Position numbers and translations under genes: made by a program. The notes beneath the pieces were generated by a model, which was not told the DNA's origin, searched no databases, and worked only from the letters and a program-made list of their open reading frames with translations. Positions 37,243-49,200 of a DNA stretch of 64,000 nt are shown here, piece by piece. Source of the DNA: Nissolia schottii (lineage: Eukaryota > Streptophyta > Magnoliopsida > Fabales > Fabaceae); assembly GCA_003254905.1 (NCBI GenBank), contig QANU01076928.1, positions 521,207-585,206 of the forward strand, written 5' to 3'. Position 1 is the stretch's first letter. Each line of letters opens with the position of its first letter.

Positions 37243-37998
37243 ATAGTTATTAAAATCGCGATTTAACACGTAAAATCGTACGATTTTACGAGTTTAGGTT
37301 GTAAAATCGAGCTAACTCGCGTGTAAACTCGTTTTTGAGTAAAATCGGGTAAACTCGTGTAAACTCGCATAAAATCGCGAGTTTACTCCTGATTTTATGA
37401 GTTTACCCACAAGCAGGTTTTTTTTTTGTTTTTTTTATTTATTTTTTTAGAAACAAAACAAGTTAGATATTGTTTTGCATATCTATGAGTTTTTAGATTT
37501 AGGTCATTTAAGTAGTTTAGAGTTATCATTTACAGTTGTGCCTACAATCGTGTTCCGTTGTGCTCCGTCGTTGCTTGTGTTCCGTCGCTGGTCCATCGTA
37601 TGTATTTCATCCTTTGCTCAGGGATCTTTCCCACCAGGGTGCGTGACCTCTGCATTGCTATTTGTGCTTTAGTGTTCTAGATTGAAGACATCATCGTCAC
37701 AAACTCGCTTCTTGTGATGTTCAGTAGTCAATACTATGTATTATGTTATATGTATTATGTATGAATTGAACTTAGAACTCATATATTTCATCTTTATTTG
37801 TGCTTTGTTATGGAGGTAAATGTATTTATGAATTTCAAGTTTTATTAAATATATTTTTGTAGCATAATAATTTTTTAAAATATTTTTTAATATTTTTTTA
37901 ATAATAGGTAAACTGGTACGAGTTTACGATCCTAGTTTACGATTCGAGTTTACGGAAGCTCCACGAGTTTACTTAAACTCGCGAGTTTGATAACCATG
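37243..37998. mobile_element. Non-autonomous DNA transposon, AAACTCG-end family, copy A (756 bp)
   Basis: Flanked by a perfect 9-bp direct repeat TGTATAGTT (37234-37242 and 37999-38007). The left end reads ATAGTTATTAAAATCGCGA and the right end, reverse-complemented, CATGGTTATCAAACTCGCGAG: an imperfect inverted repeat. Both subterminal zones are packed with variants of GTAAACTCG/CGAGTTTAC or GTAAAATCG in both orientations, likely transposase-binding arrays. The interior is unrelated AT-rich DNA with no transposase. The 9-bp duplication points to a Mutator-like element; hAT (8 bp) with one chance base is the alternative. A relative lies at 47372-47940. Confidence 0.78.
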
Positions 37999-38007
37999 TG
38001 TATAGTT

Positions 38008-39138
38008 TTTATAGGCATACATAATCCAAACAATTAGAAAATTTTTAATGTTACGAAAATATTTAATGATAATGATTTGATGGGGAGAGGATATTTCATG
38101 GAGAAATTTTGTCATGCACACATTTCAATCATTCCCTTTTTGAACTTTAATCCTTTCAATGTAAGTCAAATAATAGAGATGAGCATATAATAATATAATA
38201 CTGTCATGTGCGAATTCCATATTAGAAATGATCTTTGATTGTAACTTGGATATCATTTGTTGTATCAAGATAGTAATGACCTTACCATCTTGTTGACTGG
38301 ACTGCTTTGTTCTTCTTTACTTCTTCCTACTGTAAATGGGATAAACCTTATTTTTATTTTATGCAATGAAACGAATTCCATTGATCCATTTTGTAAAAAA
38401 TAAAAAAATAATTAATCTTTGCATTAACACATGGTTTGGTTTAAGAGAATTTGGTAGGAAAGAAAATGGGGAGAGACAATGTAATTTTTTCATGTTTGGT
38501 TAAAAGAGAAAATATTATGGTGGAATCTATTCAAAAAGTTCTCTTCAATTATGAGGAGAAAATGAAAGAAGGATGCTTTAATGGGTTTAAATGAAATTTT
38601 TATCACTCATATAACTAATTACCACGTAGATAATATAATTAAAATATTAAAAATATTTAAGTTATTATATTAAATTACATTTTCTTTTCACTCTTTTATC
38701 TAGCCAAACAATGCAAGAAAAAATTAACCTTTTCTTTTCTTTCGTGTTCCTTTCTCTTGTGTTCTCTCCAAACAAAAGGTTACGAAAGCATGAAGACAAG
38801 AAATGGGGTCCACCACCAATTCCCAGGGTCCCATATATCACATCACCATGGACACATGGCTCTGAAGAATAGGACAAAGGACAAACTATGTGAGGCAGCC
38901 CTGACCCACATCTTTCCCATCTCACGAAGATATTATATTTTGGGGGTCCCATAATTACCAAGTCTTCAACCTTATCCACTTCCTTCTCGTTTCACTATTG
39001 CCACTCACAATCACAACAAGACTAAATTAAGCTACACTTGGAAGTAGCAAAACACTTTCTCCCAGCTTTAGTCATACTATAAATAAATAAAATAAAATAA
39101 CTCCTAATCCTGTGAGAGATACTTTAAGCATCACGCTC
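38008..39138 (+). promoter_or_regulatory. Upstream region of the DRM1-like gene, with possible MITE
   Basis: No gene in this stretch. From about 38432 (TTTGGTTTAAGAGAAT) to about 38778 (TTCTCTCCAAACAAAAGG) the ends are loosely inverted relative to each other, as in a decayed MITE. I could not define a TSD. The nearest kilobase to the DRM1-like start should hold its promoter. Confidence 0.4.
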
Positions 39139-39147
39139 TATATATAA
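39139..39147 (+). promoter_or_regulatory. TATA box of the DRM1-like gene
   Basis: TATATATAA, 78 bases upstream of the start codon at 39225. It implies a leader of about 50 bases. A strong TATA fits the abundant, inducible expression known for this family. Confidence 0.65.
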
Positions 39148-39224
39148 TAGGGTTGCACAAACACGTTGAGAACGCCCTCATTAGAAAGCCTTGATCAAAT
39201 AATTCAATACCAAGAAATTGCAAG

Positions 39225-40410
39225 ATGGTTCTGCTAGAGAAGCTTTGGGATGATGTTGTAGCTGGCCCTCAACCTGAGCGTGGCCTTGGCAGGCTCAGGA
39301 AACTCACCACCTCCATCAAAGGTATATATAATTTAGCTTCTTATAGTAATTAATTAATATCTAGCGTATATTTTGTAACTATATGTTATATATAGATCCA
39401 ATTTCAATGATGGTGTATATTTTGTGACGCTTATGTAATAATGGTGTTATTGTAATTAGTGTTGTTACTTGTTGGGTGCAGAGGAAGGAGAAGGCAGCAG
39501 CTTCATGAGGAGCGCGTCAATGCCGGCGACACCGACAACTCCGACGACACCGGGGACATCACCGGGCTCCGGACGTAAAGTGGATAACGTTTGGAGGAGC
39601 GTGTTCCACCCAGGCAGTAACTCTGCCACCAAGAACCTTGGTGGTCAGATGTTTGACAAACCACTCCCAAACACTCCCACCGTCTATGATTGGTATATAT
39701 ATCTCATGCCTTCTTAATTATTATAATTATTGCTGCGTTTTTATGTTTATTTTCTTATTATTAAAATATAAATTTATTTAATTTTTTCTACTCATCAGCC
39801 TTAGGATTAAGCTTTTAGGAGAGATGGTCATCTCTAATCAACATTTATGCATGCATATCTAAAATCAAGTTAATTATCATTATAATATGAAATACACGAT
39901 TAAATTGTAACATAAGGATAGGCTATAGTGCTACTTAATGAAAAATTCATCTCGTTTAGAGTAAAATTAGAAAGGAAAAAAACCTATGGTACTTAGGATT
40001 TCTAACTCCAGTTAAACATTGGATGATTAACATACGATTCAATGGGGTTGATTAGTGGTTGATCCTACATTGTATTAAGCATTTAAAGTTGTATTCAACT
40101 CTTTCGCATAATGTTGACATTTGCTAAACGAACCAAAAAAATGTTCAACCAATCTATTTTTATAAAAAAAATAAAATCCTATGATTCACTATTCACAATT
40201 CAGTCACTCAAATAACTATTTGTATTTTGTTATGTGATTTTTTCAAAAGCAAAGTTGTACCATAATTTATGTTATGGGCTTATTAAGATATGAGCCGTTT
40301 GATCTAACAGAATCATCAATCAACGGCTGATATATGATTGTGCTAAAATGAATTGTGTTGCATGTGATCGCAGGCTTTACAGCGGGGAGTCCAGGAGCAA
40401 GCACCGCTGA
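39225..40410 (+). CDS. DRM1: Dormancy/auxin-associated protein (DRM1 type), 114 aa, 3 exons
   Basis: Small, largely disordered protein of the DRM1/ARP family. Its transcripts accumulate in dormant buds and growth-arrested tissue, respond to sugar and auxin, and serve as a dormancy marker; its biochemical role is unknown. Joined exons: 39225-39321, 39482-39692 and 40374-40410; phases agree, 345 nt in total. The protein starts [20 protein letters not shown], followed by the family blocks [13 protein letters not shown], the threonine-proline-rich [27 protein letters not shown] and [22 protein letters not shown]. Nothing is missing compared with the family. The last exon encodes only 12 residues and would be lost in single-frame gene calling. 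It lies next to DEG15, as At1g28330 does to At1g28320, and near the RLP4- and FES1-type genes. Confidence 0.95.
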
Positions 40411-43401
40411 GGTGACGGCGAACGGCCAACTCACCACCGTCCGCCTCCGTGTAAATAGTGTCCTCTCTTTTCCTGCCACGTGTCCTTAGATGCCATTACG
40501 CGTCGTGTTCTGATTGGTCTGTTGCCGCGACTGAATGAGCGCTTGGTTCTTATTAGCAAGTGAATGAGTATATAAATTAAATGCTTAATAATTAAGTATG
40601 TTTTGCTTTGTGTTTAAAGCTTTGTTAGCGTAATCCGCCGTGAACTTTGGCGATGGGTTAAATTTTATTTTTTTTCCCTTTATTTTTGTCTTCCTCTTTG
40701 GTGAGTGATGGCTTAATCTTATATTGTTAAGATAAATAAATAAAAAAAATGTGTCAAAAATTTGTTCTTTTGGATATTGGAACTAGTGTAATCACTCATA
40801 ACGTATACAACTTTACCCAAAAAAAAATGAATTGCAATTTTATATTAAAAGTTATCAAAATATTCATTTGATGCTGCTATATTTATTTTTTGGGCTAAAA
40901 ATTCATATAGAATATTTAATCTTACTAAGATATGTGATAAGATAGTGCCATTATGGATATCCACTAAGACCTTTGATATATAGTAATAGAACACATCTTT
41001 ACTCTCTTGTCCCTTCCCCACTCCGTTTACTCATTGACACACACTCTTCTTCAATTACTATTGGGTCCCATTAGATTCAGTAGAAGCAAAATAAATAAAT
41101 AAAAAATAATTTCTGTCTTTGAATGTTAACACAACAATGTCTTATAGGCTTCTTTCGCAACAATAGAATATATGAGCAATAAAGGTTGCAAACCATTAGA
41201 TAGCAACTATGTCAGTCATCAATAAAAACGAAGGGATAAATCAAGTCATAAAGAACCAATTAAAAAGATTCATTTGAATTCATATGATAAAACAAAAAAT
41301 TTACAATCTTGGAACTAAGGTACAAAACCCCCAATTTTGAAGAAAAACAACAAAGCTAATTAAGAATTTTATAGAAAATGAAAGTAAAAAAAAACAATAT
41401 TCTCATCAAGAAAAAAGGAAAAGATCCCAACACACACAAAAGCCATCATTCATCTCCAATGTGGTGGAGATCCAAACCCCCCTCTCTTGTAGTGGAAGCT
41501 TTCAAAACGTAGATCCAAAACAAATTATCCACAATGTCGTAGACAGAGTTGTCGTTGTGTTTGCTGCCAGAGAAGAGTTGAGTGAACGCCACCGTGGACA
41601 ACCATTGAAGCTGTTGTTGCTTGCCTGAGAGCCACAGTCGCTAAACCGTGAGTCTCTGCCACCAGTTCTGCGAGCGGCCACATCTCCTCCGTCATATTCG
41701 TAGGTTGTTCTCCAATGCTACTGGATCTACAAGGGTTGTGTTTGCGAGCGTGGCTTTGACGGAGGTCTCCAACTGCATGTCTTGTCTGAACGACCCGATG
41801 GGAGTCAGCAAAGTAGTCAGACCTATAGAAAAGGCGAGAGCGTTGTACGAATTGGTCATCTTGTAGTGGTTGGCATTGCGGAGGAGGAAGAAAAGTGGGG
41901 GTTGTGTTTGCAAGATGAAAAGTGGCTAGGGATGTGTTTACAAATTTTAGAGAGTTCATTCATTAATATGTGAGGCGGTGAGTCAGAGTGTGATTTACAA
42001 ACTAAAATTTTAACCAAAATCAGGGTACCAAACACGTGGGCTACCATGGTATCCTTGGCGTAAGCTTAAACACACATTCTTTCATTTTCTCATATTGATT
42101 TGCAATTGAACCGATCTATTTTAAATTTTGAAAGGGTCTATTCTCTTAGCCCACAGTGGTTGTTGAAATTAAGGATTTGGATTATTTAAAGTGGACTTTT
42201 CACCTTTAAATTCATAGAGTGAAAAGTGAGACTCATTAACCCTCTATTAATCTAAAAATAAAAAAGTTACATTTTACTTTTTAAAGTGAATTTTTCACTT
42301 TAAAAGATTATTGATCTAAAAGTAAAACCCTTGACAATTAAATTGGGAGAATGAAAATCATTAATACCTCTTTTCCGCAAATTAGACAATGCTATGCCAT
42401 CTTTGTCCATGGCCCGTGATAATGCTAATTTATTTTTGTATTATGAAAATGCCAGTATCACTATTTCTACAGTGGTTGCCTTTTATTTTGGGCTTAGGCC
42501 GTCATTGCTGTACTCATTTTGTATGCAATATTGGCTGACTTAGAATTCATCCATTGTTAGATGATATATAAAAATGTGTATTCCATTAAAATCTTATTTA
42601 ACGATAGATAGAGTATAAGTTGACATGACTCTTGATCTACTTTGAGAAGAGAGATGTTAAAAAGGAATAAGACTAATCATTGAAGCAGTAAGGGAGATAA
42701 TTCAAAATCTATAAAAGTGATATGCCTCTTGATAAAAAGAAGAGAGTCAATCCTACTTTGATATTGGCAAATGAAATGTGTGTCAATATCAAAGCGAGAT
42801 TGGACACTTCCCACTTTTGTTGGCTTTGAGCAACCTCAGCTTATTGCTCCATTGTAAATCCCATCCCTCCTTGGCATCTCTCGTCCTAAAACAATCCAAA
42901 GACCGAAAAAATATTAACGTTAGAGTTGCTCTAAGTATTTGCAAAACACTTTTGAGTGTGGTTTTTGTGAGCTTGAGAGCCTAAGTTTTTGTGAGCTTGA
43001 GAGCCTATGTTTGTGAGTTCACAGTGTGTGTTAAAAGGTTTAAGTGTTCCGAGTTATTTCGCCTAATCCAGGCCTATATACACATCATAGAAATAGAAAT
43101 AGATTGCAACAAACATGCCAAGATCATTTTAATATCTCGCAGAAGGAGGATGCAAAATTATTATTATTTTTAATTAATTATCTCGTGCATCTTGCACTAG
43201 TCTACACAACACTGATTAGATTACTAACTGCGGTTTGGAGCTAATAAAATAAAGTTTATGTGCCATTAATTTTCAAAATATGGATAGATTTAATTTTTCT
43301 TTTTTTGATTGCTCACACAATTTCGAATTCAGAGTACAATTAAGCAAGCCTTTACTTTTTAATATGCATTTTTACCTATTTTAAAATATTAAATTCACAC
43401 A
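40411..43401. other. Intergenic DNA with a GC-richer island at about 41430-42060
   Basis: The DRM1 3' UTR should occupy the first 200 or so bases; a G-box-like CCACGTGTCC lies at 40477-40486. The island at about 41430-42060 is clearly less AT-rich than its flanks and carries overlapping open frames, the longest 144 codons on the minus strand (41525-41959). None matches a family I know. The island could be a captured gene fragment or a decayed element. 42130-42370 has repeated AAAGTGA-TTTTTCACTTT words. Confidence 0.45.
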
Positions 43402-43410
43402 ATCAATTAT

Positions 43411-44888
43411 GACTTAATTAAGTTTTTAGCCCCTGTAAATTTTCAAAGCTTATTTTTAGTTCATGTAAAATTTCAAAATTTATTTTTAGTCCGTGTCTGG
43501 CTGGGGTTAACGGTGATGACGTGGCCGTTAACGGCGCTGACGTGGTCGTGCCACGTGGCATAAAGTTTTTGTTATGCCATGTGGCATGCCACGTCAGAGC
43601 AGTTAACCTCAGCTAGACACATGAACTAAAAACAAACTTTGAAATTTTATAAGGATTAAAAACAAACTTTGAAATTTTACAGAGGTTAAAAACTAAATTT
43701 TATTTAAATAATTTTTTTGTGTCTATGAAAGGGTAAAACCAACATCAAACAATTTTTTGTTTTATATTTATTTTAAATAATTTTAACTAAAATTATTGAA
43801 ATAATTTTAAATAATTTTGACATTTTTTTATTAATATGAACATGATTTAGTAGTTTAAATTATTTAAAGTTTGTTGAAATAATTATATATACTTTTTTTA
43901 CTTGATATTAGTTAGTATAAATATTAAATATATATTTGGAACATGTGGCAATATACAAAGAACATACTCTTACTCAATACTTATGTAATCTTCTTTGTAT
44001 ATTGCCACCATATTCCAAATATATATTCAATATTTATACTAACTAATATCAAGTAAAAAAAAATATATATAATTGTTTTAACAAACTTTAAATAATTTAA
44101 ACTACTACATCATGTTCATATTAATAAAAAAAACAAAATTATTTAAATTATTAAATATGTGATTAAAATTATTTAAAATAAATATAAAACAAAAAATTGT
44201 TTGATGTTGGTTTTACCCTTTCATAAGCGCAAAAAAATTATGTAAATAAAATTTAGTTTTTAGCCTCTGTAAAATTTCAAAGTTTGTTTTTAGTCCCGAT
44301 AAAATTTTAAAGTTTGTTTTTAGTCCCTGTGTCTGGCTGGGGTTAACTGCGCTGACGTGGCGTGCCACATGGCATAACAAAAACTTTATGTCACCATATT
44401 TATGTCAATACTTATGTAATCTTCTTTGTATATTGCCACCATATTCCAAATATATATTTAATATTTATACTAACTAATATCAAGTAAAATATATATATAT
44501 ATATAATTATTTTAACAAACTTTAAATAATTTAAACTGCTACTTCACGTTCATATTAATAAAAACCAAAATTATTTAAATTATTAAATATACGGTTAAAA
44601 TTATTTAAAATAAATATAAAACAAAAAATTGTTTGATGTTGGTTTTACCCTTTCATAGGCACAAAAAAATTATTTAGATAAAATTTAGTTTTTAGCCTCT
44701 GTAAAATTTTAAGGTTTGTTTTTAGTCCCGGTAAAATTTTAAAGTTTGTGCCACGTATCAGCACTGTTAACCCCAGTCAGGCACAAAGACTAAAAACAAA
44801 CTTTGAAATTTTACCAAGACTAAAAATTTTACATAGGGACTAAAAACAAACTTTAAAATTTTACAGGGGATAAAAACTTAATTAAGCC
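43411..44888. mobile_element. Foldback Mutator-like element, 1478 bp, with rearranged inner arms
   Basis: Flanked by a perfect 9-bp target duplication ATCAATTAT (43402-43410 and 44889-44897). The left end reads GACTTAATTAAGTTTTTAG and the right end, reverse-complemented, GGCTTAATTAAGTTTTTAT. Inside, arm 43560-43962 is inverted against arm 43991-44393 around a 28-base spacer; both carry the TTTGATGTTGGTTTTACCC/GGGTAAAACCAACATCAAA core. A third, direct copy of the second arm's start runs from 44406 to about 44745. Arrays of AAATTTCAAAGTTTGTTTTTAG-type repeats and GCCACGTGGC palindromes occur near the arm bases. No coding capacity. The 9-bp TSD and long inverted repeats fit a MULE foldback. Its transcript would form a long hairpin. 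Confidence 0.82.
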
Positions 44889-44897
44889 ATCAATTAT

Positions 44898-46290
44898 TTA
44901 AGCAAACAATCTAAAGGTTCTATCTTTTCAGATTTCTTAGTCAAGTAATTATTTATACAAGATTCACCGTTAAACTCAAAATTCTAATCAATAGGTTTAC
45001 CTTCAATAACACAAGTGAAAAAAAAAATATATTTTCACACCAAAATACTTTAACATCCTAAATTTGATAATGATATTTAGTCAAGACCATAAAATATAAT
45101 AAAAACTTCAATAATTTTTTCTCTATTAAATCACTCTTTTTTTTTTTCTCTTTTGTTCTCAACCTCTCCACTTCATTTAAAACACGCGAGTATTAACATA
45201 ATAAAAATATGCATCAAAATAATATATATAGATACTAACATAATGAAATAAATATCAACATATTACAAAAGTATCAACATTATAAAAAAAGAGAACGTTA
45301 ATACTTTTCTTTATAAACGTTAATTTATCTTTATAATTTATTTAATTATGTTGATATCTATGTATATGACATTGATATCTAGAGAGAGAATATATTGATA
45401 CCTAATTCCATTATGTTGATTCTCATGCCTATTACATTGATACATATTTTTATTATGTTGATATCTATGGGGTGAATGAATTTGACACTGAAGTGAAAGA
45501 GTGGGAGTATATGAGAGATAAAAATGTATCATGTTGACACATTTTGTAATATGTTAATGCACATTTCTATTATGTTTACCTATTACTATTATGTTGATAC
45601 CATCATGGCATGTGAGCTCCACGCGAAAGTGAGAGAGTGAGAGAGGAGAAGAAAAAGTCTACTCTAACAAAAAGTTAGTATGACGTGAAGGAGACAAAAT
45701 GTGTTCAAAAGACTAAGAATAAATTACATAGATATCTTTTATAACATGCGTTGATATTACATGCACAAGTGTTTATACTATACACACATGTGTTACTATC
45801 ATACACATTAAAAATATTATTCATTGTATCAAATATAACAATTTTATCTTTTTTCTCACTCAGATATATAAAACCATACATGATATTTATTTTAAAATTT
45901 AAAATTCGTGTTCAACATTTCTCTCTTAAATAATTCTACAATATACCTAGTGTTTAGTTCCGCTTGTAAATATCCTATATCCTGAGAAGAAGAAAAATAA
46001 TAATAAAAAATATTTACATGGGATATGGGAATGAGATGAAATGATGATCATAAGAAAACTTTATGCAAGTCTTTTCCTTTTATATAAAAAATGTCTAATG
46101 CGTTTGTCAGGAATTCAATTCCGCCGCAGTGCCTCCTCCACCCTTATCCTCAATCACTAATCCAGTCCTCTTGTTCCCTTTCCTATTGTTCGCATACACC
46201 TGATTACATGATTATGATGCTGCTGCACCATTAATCAAAATCAATTGAAGCTCCCGTTAACAAGAACATTAACCGCCTTCGGTCTTCAAA
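44898..46290. other. Intergenic DNA and DEG15 upstream region
   Basis: No gene. From 45190 to 45600 degenerate units based on ATGTTGATATCTATG or its complement occur many times, in one orientation after 45345 and the opposite before 45290, giving a loose inverted arrangement. The final 200 bases before 46291 are less AT-rich and probably contain the DEG15 leader; no clear TATA box. Confidence 0.45.
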
Positions 46291-49200
46291 ATGGGTTTGT
46301 CAGAAACCGTTGATTTTGCTCGCAATTTCGCAGTTATGGTCAGAGTTCGTGGTTCTGTAAGTCTCTCTCTCTCCCACTATTGTGTTGTGTATACCACAGA
46401 TTGAATCATGGGGTTACACCAGATTGAAAATTTTTTTTTTCAGGACCCAAAAGGGATGAAGATGAGAAGACACGCTTTTCATCAATACCGGTTAGTTCAT
46501 TCATTCAACAATGTAATTTTTTTGTTTCTTTTCTCGAAGTTTTGATTTTTTAGCATTTATGTGGGGTTTTCTCCTTCTGGGTATGTGTAGTTCTGGAGAA
46601 ACGACTCTTTCGGCTTCTGGGTTGCTGGTGCCTGATACCCTTTGTGACGCTCAAGTAGCTAGGACTCTCTATGGTGACAATTGTTGTGAGGGTAGGGTAT
46701 TTGTTGTGACTGTTGCATCAGTTGTTGAGCCTTTTCTATCCCCTCAACACAGACAGAATATTCCTCAGGTTGGTGGTCATAAGAGTTCTTACTAGAAGTA
46801 CCTAACTTCATTTGCTTTTATTTATATTTGCTTTGTGTATATGTATACATGTTTTAACTTTCTCTGTTATGCTGTTCAGGGTAGGCCTCAGTTGATTTCT
46901 GGTGTTCAGATTGATGTTATGACGGAGAGAACCGATGAAAAATCTAATGATGGAACACCTCGTTGGCTTGCAGCTCAGCTCTTGTCATCAGTAGGCATTT
47001 TGAACTTCTTTTACGTTGTTTCTTATTATGCAGTCTTCTTGACAATTAATGATGTGGTGCACCTCACATTTTGTAATTTAATTGACTGATCGAGTAATTT
47101 AATTGACTGATCGAGTTTTATAACACATCCATTGCTGTGATTGTGTTTAGTCAGTGAGACTGATCAAGGTTCATGTTCATGCTAGTTTAGTCTAATCTCT
47201 AATATCATTTAATTTCCCACTTTGTTTCTGGATCATGTATGTAGTTTGATGTTGGTTCCTTCTAGTTGTTTGACACAGCAACTCATTATCTTAAAGATAA
47301 TGGTTAACTTTCAGTTCATAGCATCATATCTTTTTGGCTATAATTTAGCGTCAGGGATCATAATGGCCTCTATGGTTGTTAAACTCTCGAGTTAACTCGT
47401 AAACTCTTACGAATTTACGATTTTACTACACAAAACAAGTTAACACTTATGTAAACTCTCTTTTGGTAAACTCGTACGAGTCTACTAGCGAGTTTACGAG
47501 TTAAAATCTATCTACGAGTTTACGAGTTTACCTCAAAATGTACAAATTTTGTAACTTTGTTTGATACTTACCTAACTTTGTTTATATTAGATAATATATA
47601 TTGAGTTTATTTAGCTAATTTCATATATTTATCATAGTTGAGCTATGTTTTATTGAACTATAAAATAATACAGATATTGAATAAAGTATGACATAACCAC
47701 TAAGTGTCATACATTAAGGTGTATTTTATGATATTTCTTTCATTAATTTAATTTAAAGTTAACATTATTCATTTTCAATTATAAATACAATATTTAATCA
47801 ATTTTAGTTTCTAATTATATTGCTTATAACGTTTTTTTTTTTACGTTTGTAAACTCGTATACGAGATTCGAGTTTGCTAAGACTCCACGAGTTTACATAA
47901 ACCCTCGAGTTTGCTTAAACTCTCGAGTTTGACAACCTTGATGGCCTCTGTATTTATATTTCATTTCTGTTATTGACAATTTGTTACACTTGTTTATTAA
48001 TGTGCAGGGATTTTTTTTTATTTTTTGTTTTTGATACTTTTTCAAATCATTATGCGTTAGTTCAATGCTAATCAGATTTATAAATTATGCAGGTTGATGT
48101 TCCTTCTTCAGCCCTGTGTCTCCAGTCACTTATAGGAACATCTGTGGGCTTGGCAGAACATGAATGGGAGGTTGGCTGGTCTTTGGCATCTCACAATAAT
48201 GATCCTCAACCATCTAAAGATTTTTTTCAAACTCAGGTTAGCCGTTTTTGCTCTTTATGACTGTGCTTTCTCCTTCAGCTATTTATGTTCAAGAATAACA
48301 CAGGAAGTATATCCAAATGCCTTAAGAAAAGTGCATTTCTGCATTCATAAATTTGATAATATGGCTTGCATGTTGCTTTGTATTATGCTTGTCTAAATTG
48401 AATAGCTAAACTCCGAATTAAATTGTAGCATGTATTTGTCTGTTGCTTCTGGGAGAAAACAGTCAATTTTAACACCTGGAAAGTTTTGCTCGTTGGTCCT
48501 GCAACTTGAAGGCACCATAACTGAATTATTATTCTAGGCCATGAGATCAAAGAATGATGATCATTCCATGACTGCAGGTATTAGCTGATTTTTGTTGAAA
48601 CTTTATCTTTAGTGGGCTTCAAAGGGACCACTTAGTTAAGCTTAGAAATGGCTTACAAGGGTTCTTCAATGTCTCTTGAGGTGTCTTGTAAACCTATTTT
48701 ATTATGCTCAAGTTTTTAGCTTGTAGGCTTTTAGTGTGGTGAGAAGCTAAAGCTGAATACAGTGTAGTGAAGTACTTTGCAGACTGATTGTCAAAAGACG
48801 AAAATGGGGATATAAAAAAGTGAGCCTTGGTGGCTAGTGCTTTTGGACACAATCATAACTATGATCCTAGCTCATCATGGTTCTTCCACACCTGCATTTT
48901 TTTTATTTTTATCTCTAGTTCTAGTTTCCTCCTTCCTATCCTCTTTGAAGTGGTTGATAGGTTATTTAAACTTTTTTATTACTTTTAATGTAGATTATGA
49001 TTAATGAAAGTGTTAGAAAATTATGCCTTGGCAGATTTGTTTTATTTATTTGTTGTGATGACAGGTATGTTTAATAGCTATAATATGTTTTCGTTTGAAT
49101 TTTAGTGTAGATTAATCATGTTATCTCTGTATTAGATCAAATAGTATTTTGTACTCACCATAGTTATTTATTAAGATATGTTTGTATACATTTTTTTTTA

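Noticed and set aside
41525-41959. 144-codon minus-strand frame as a gene
   Set aside because: No family match, competing frames on both strands, no promoter or splice context; kept only as an unexplained island.
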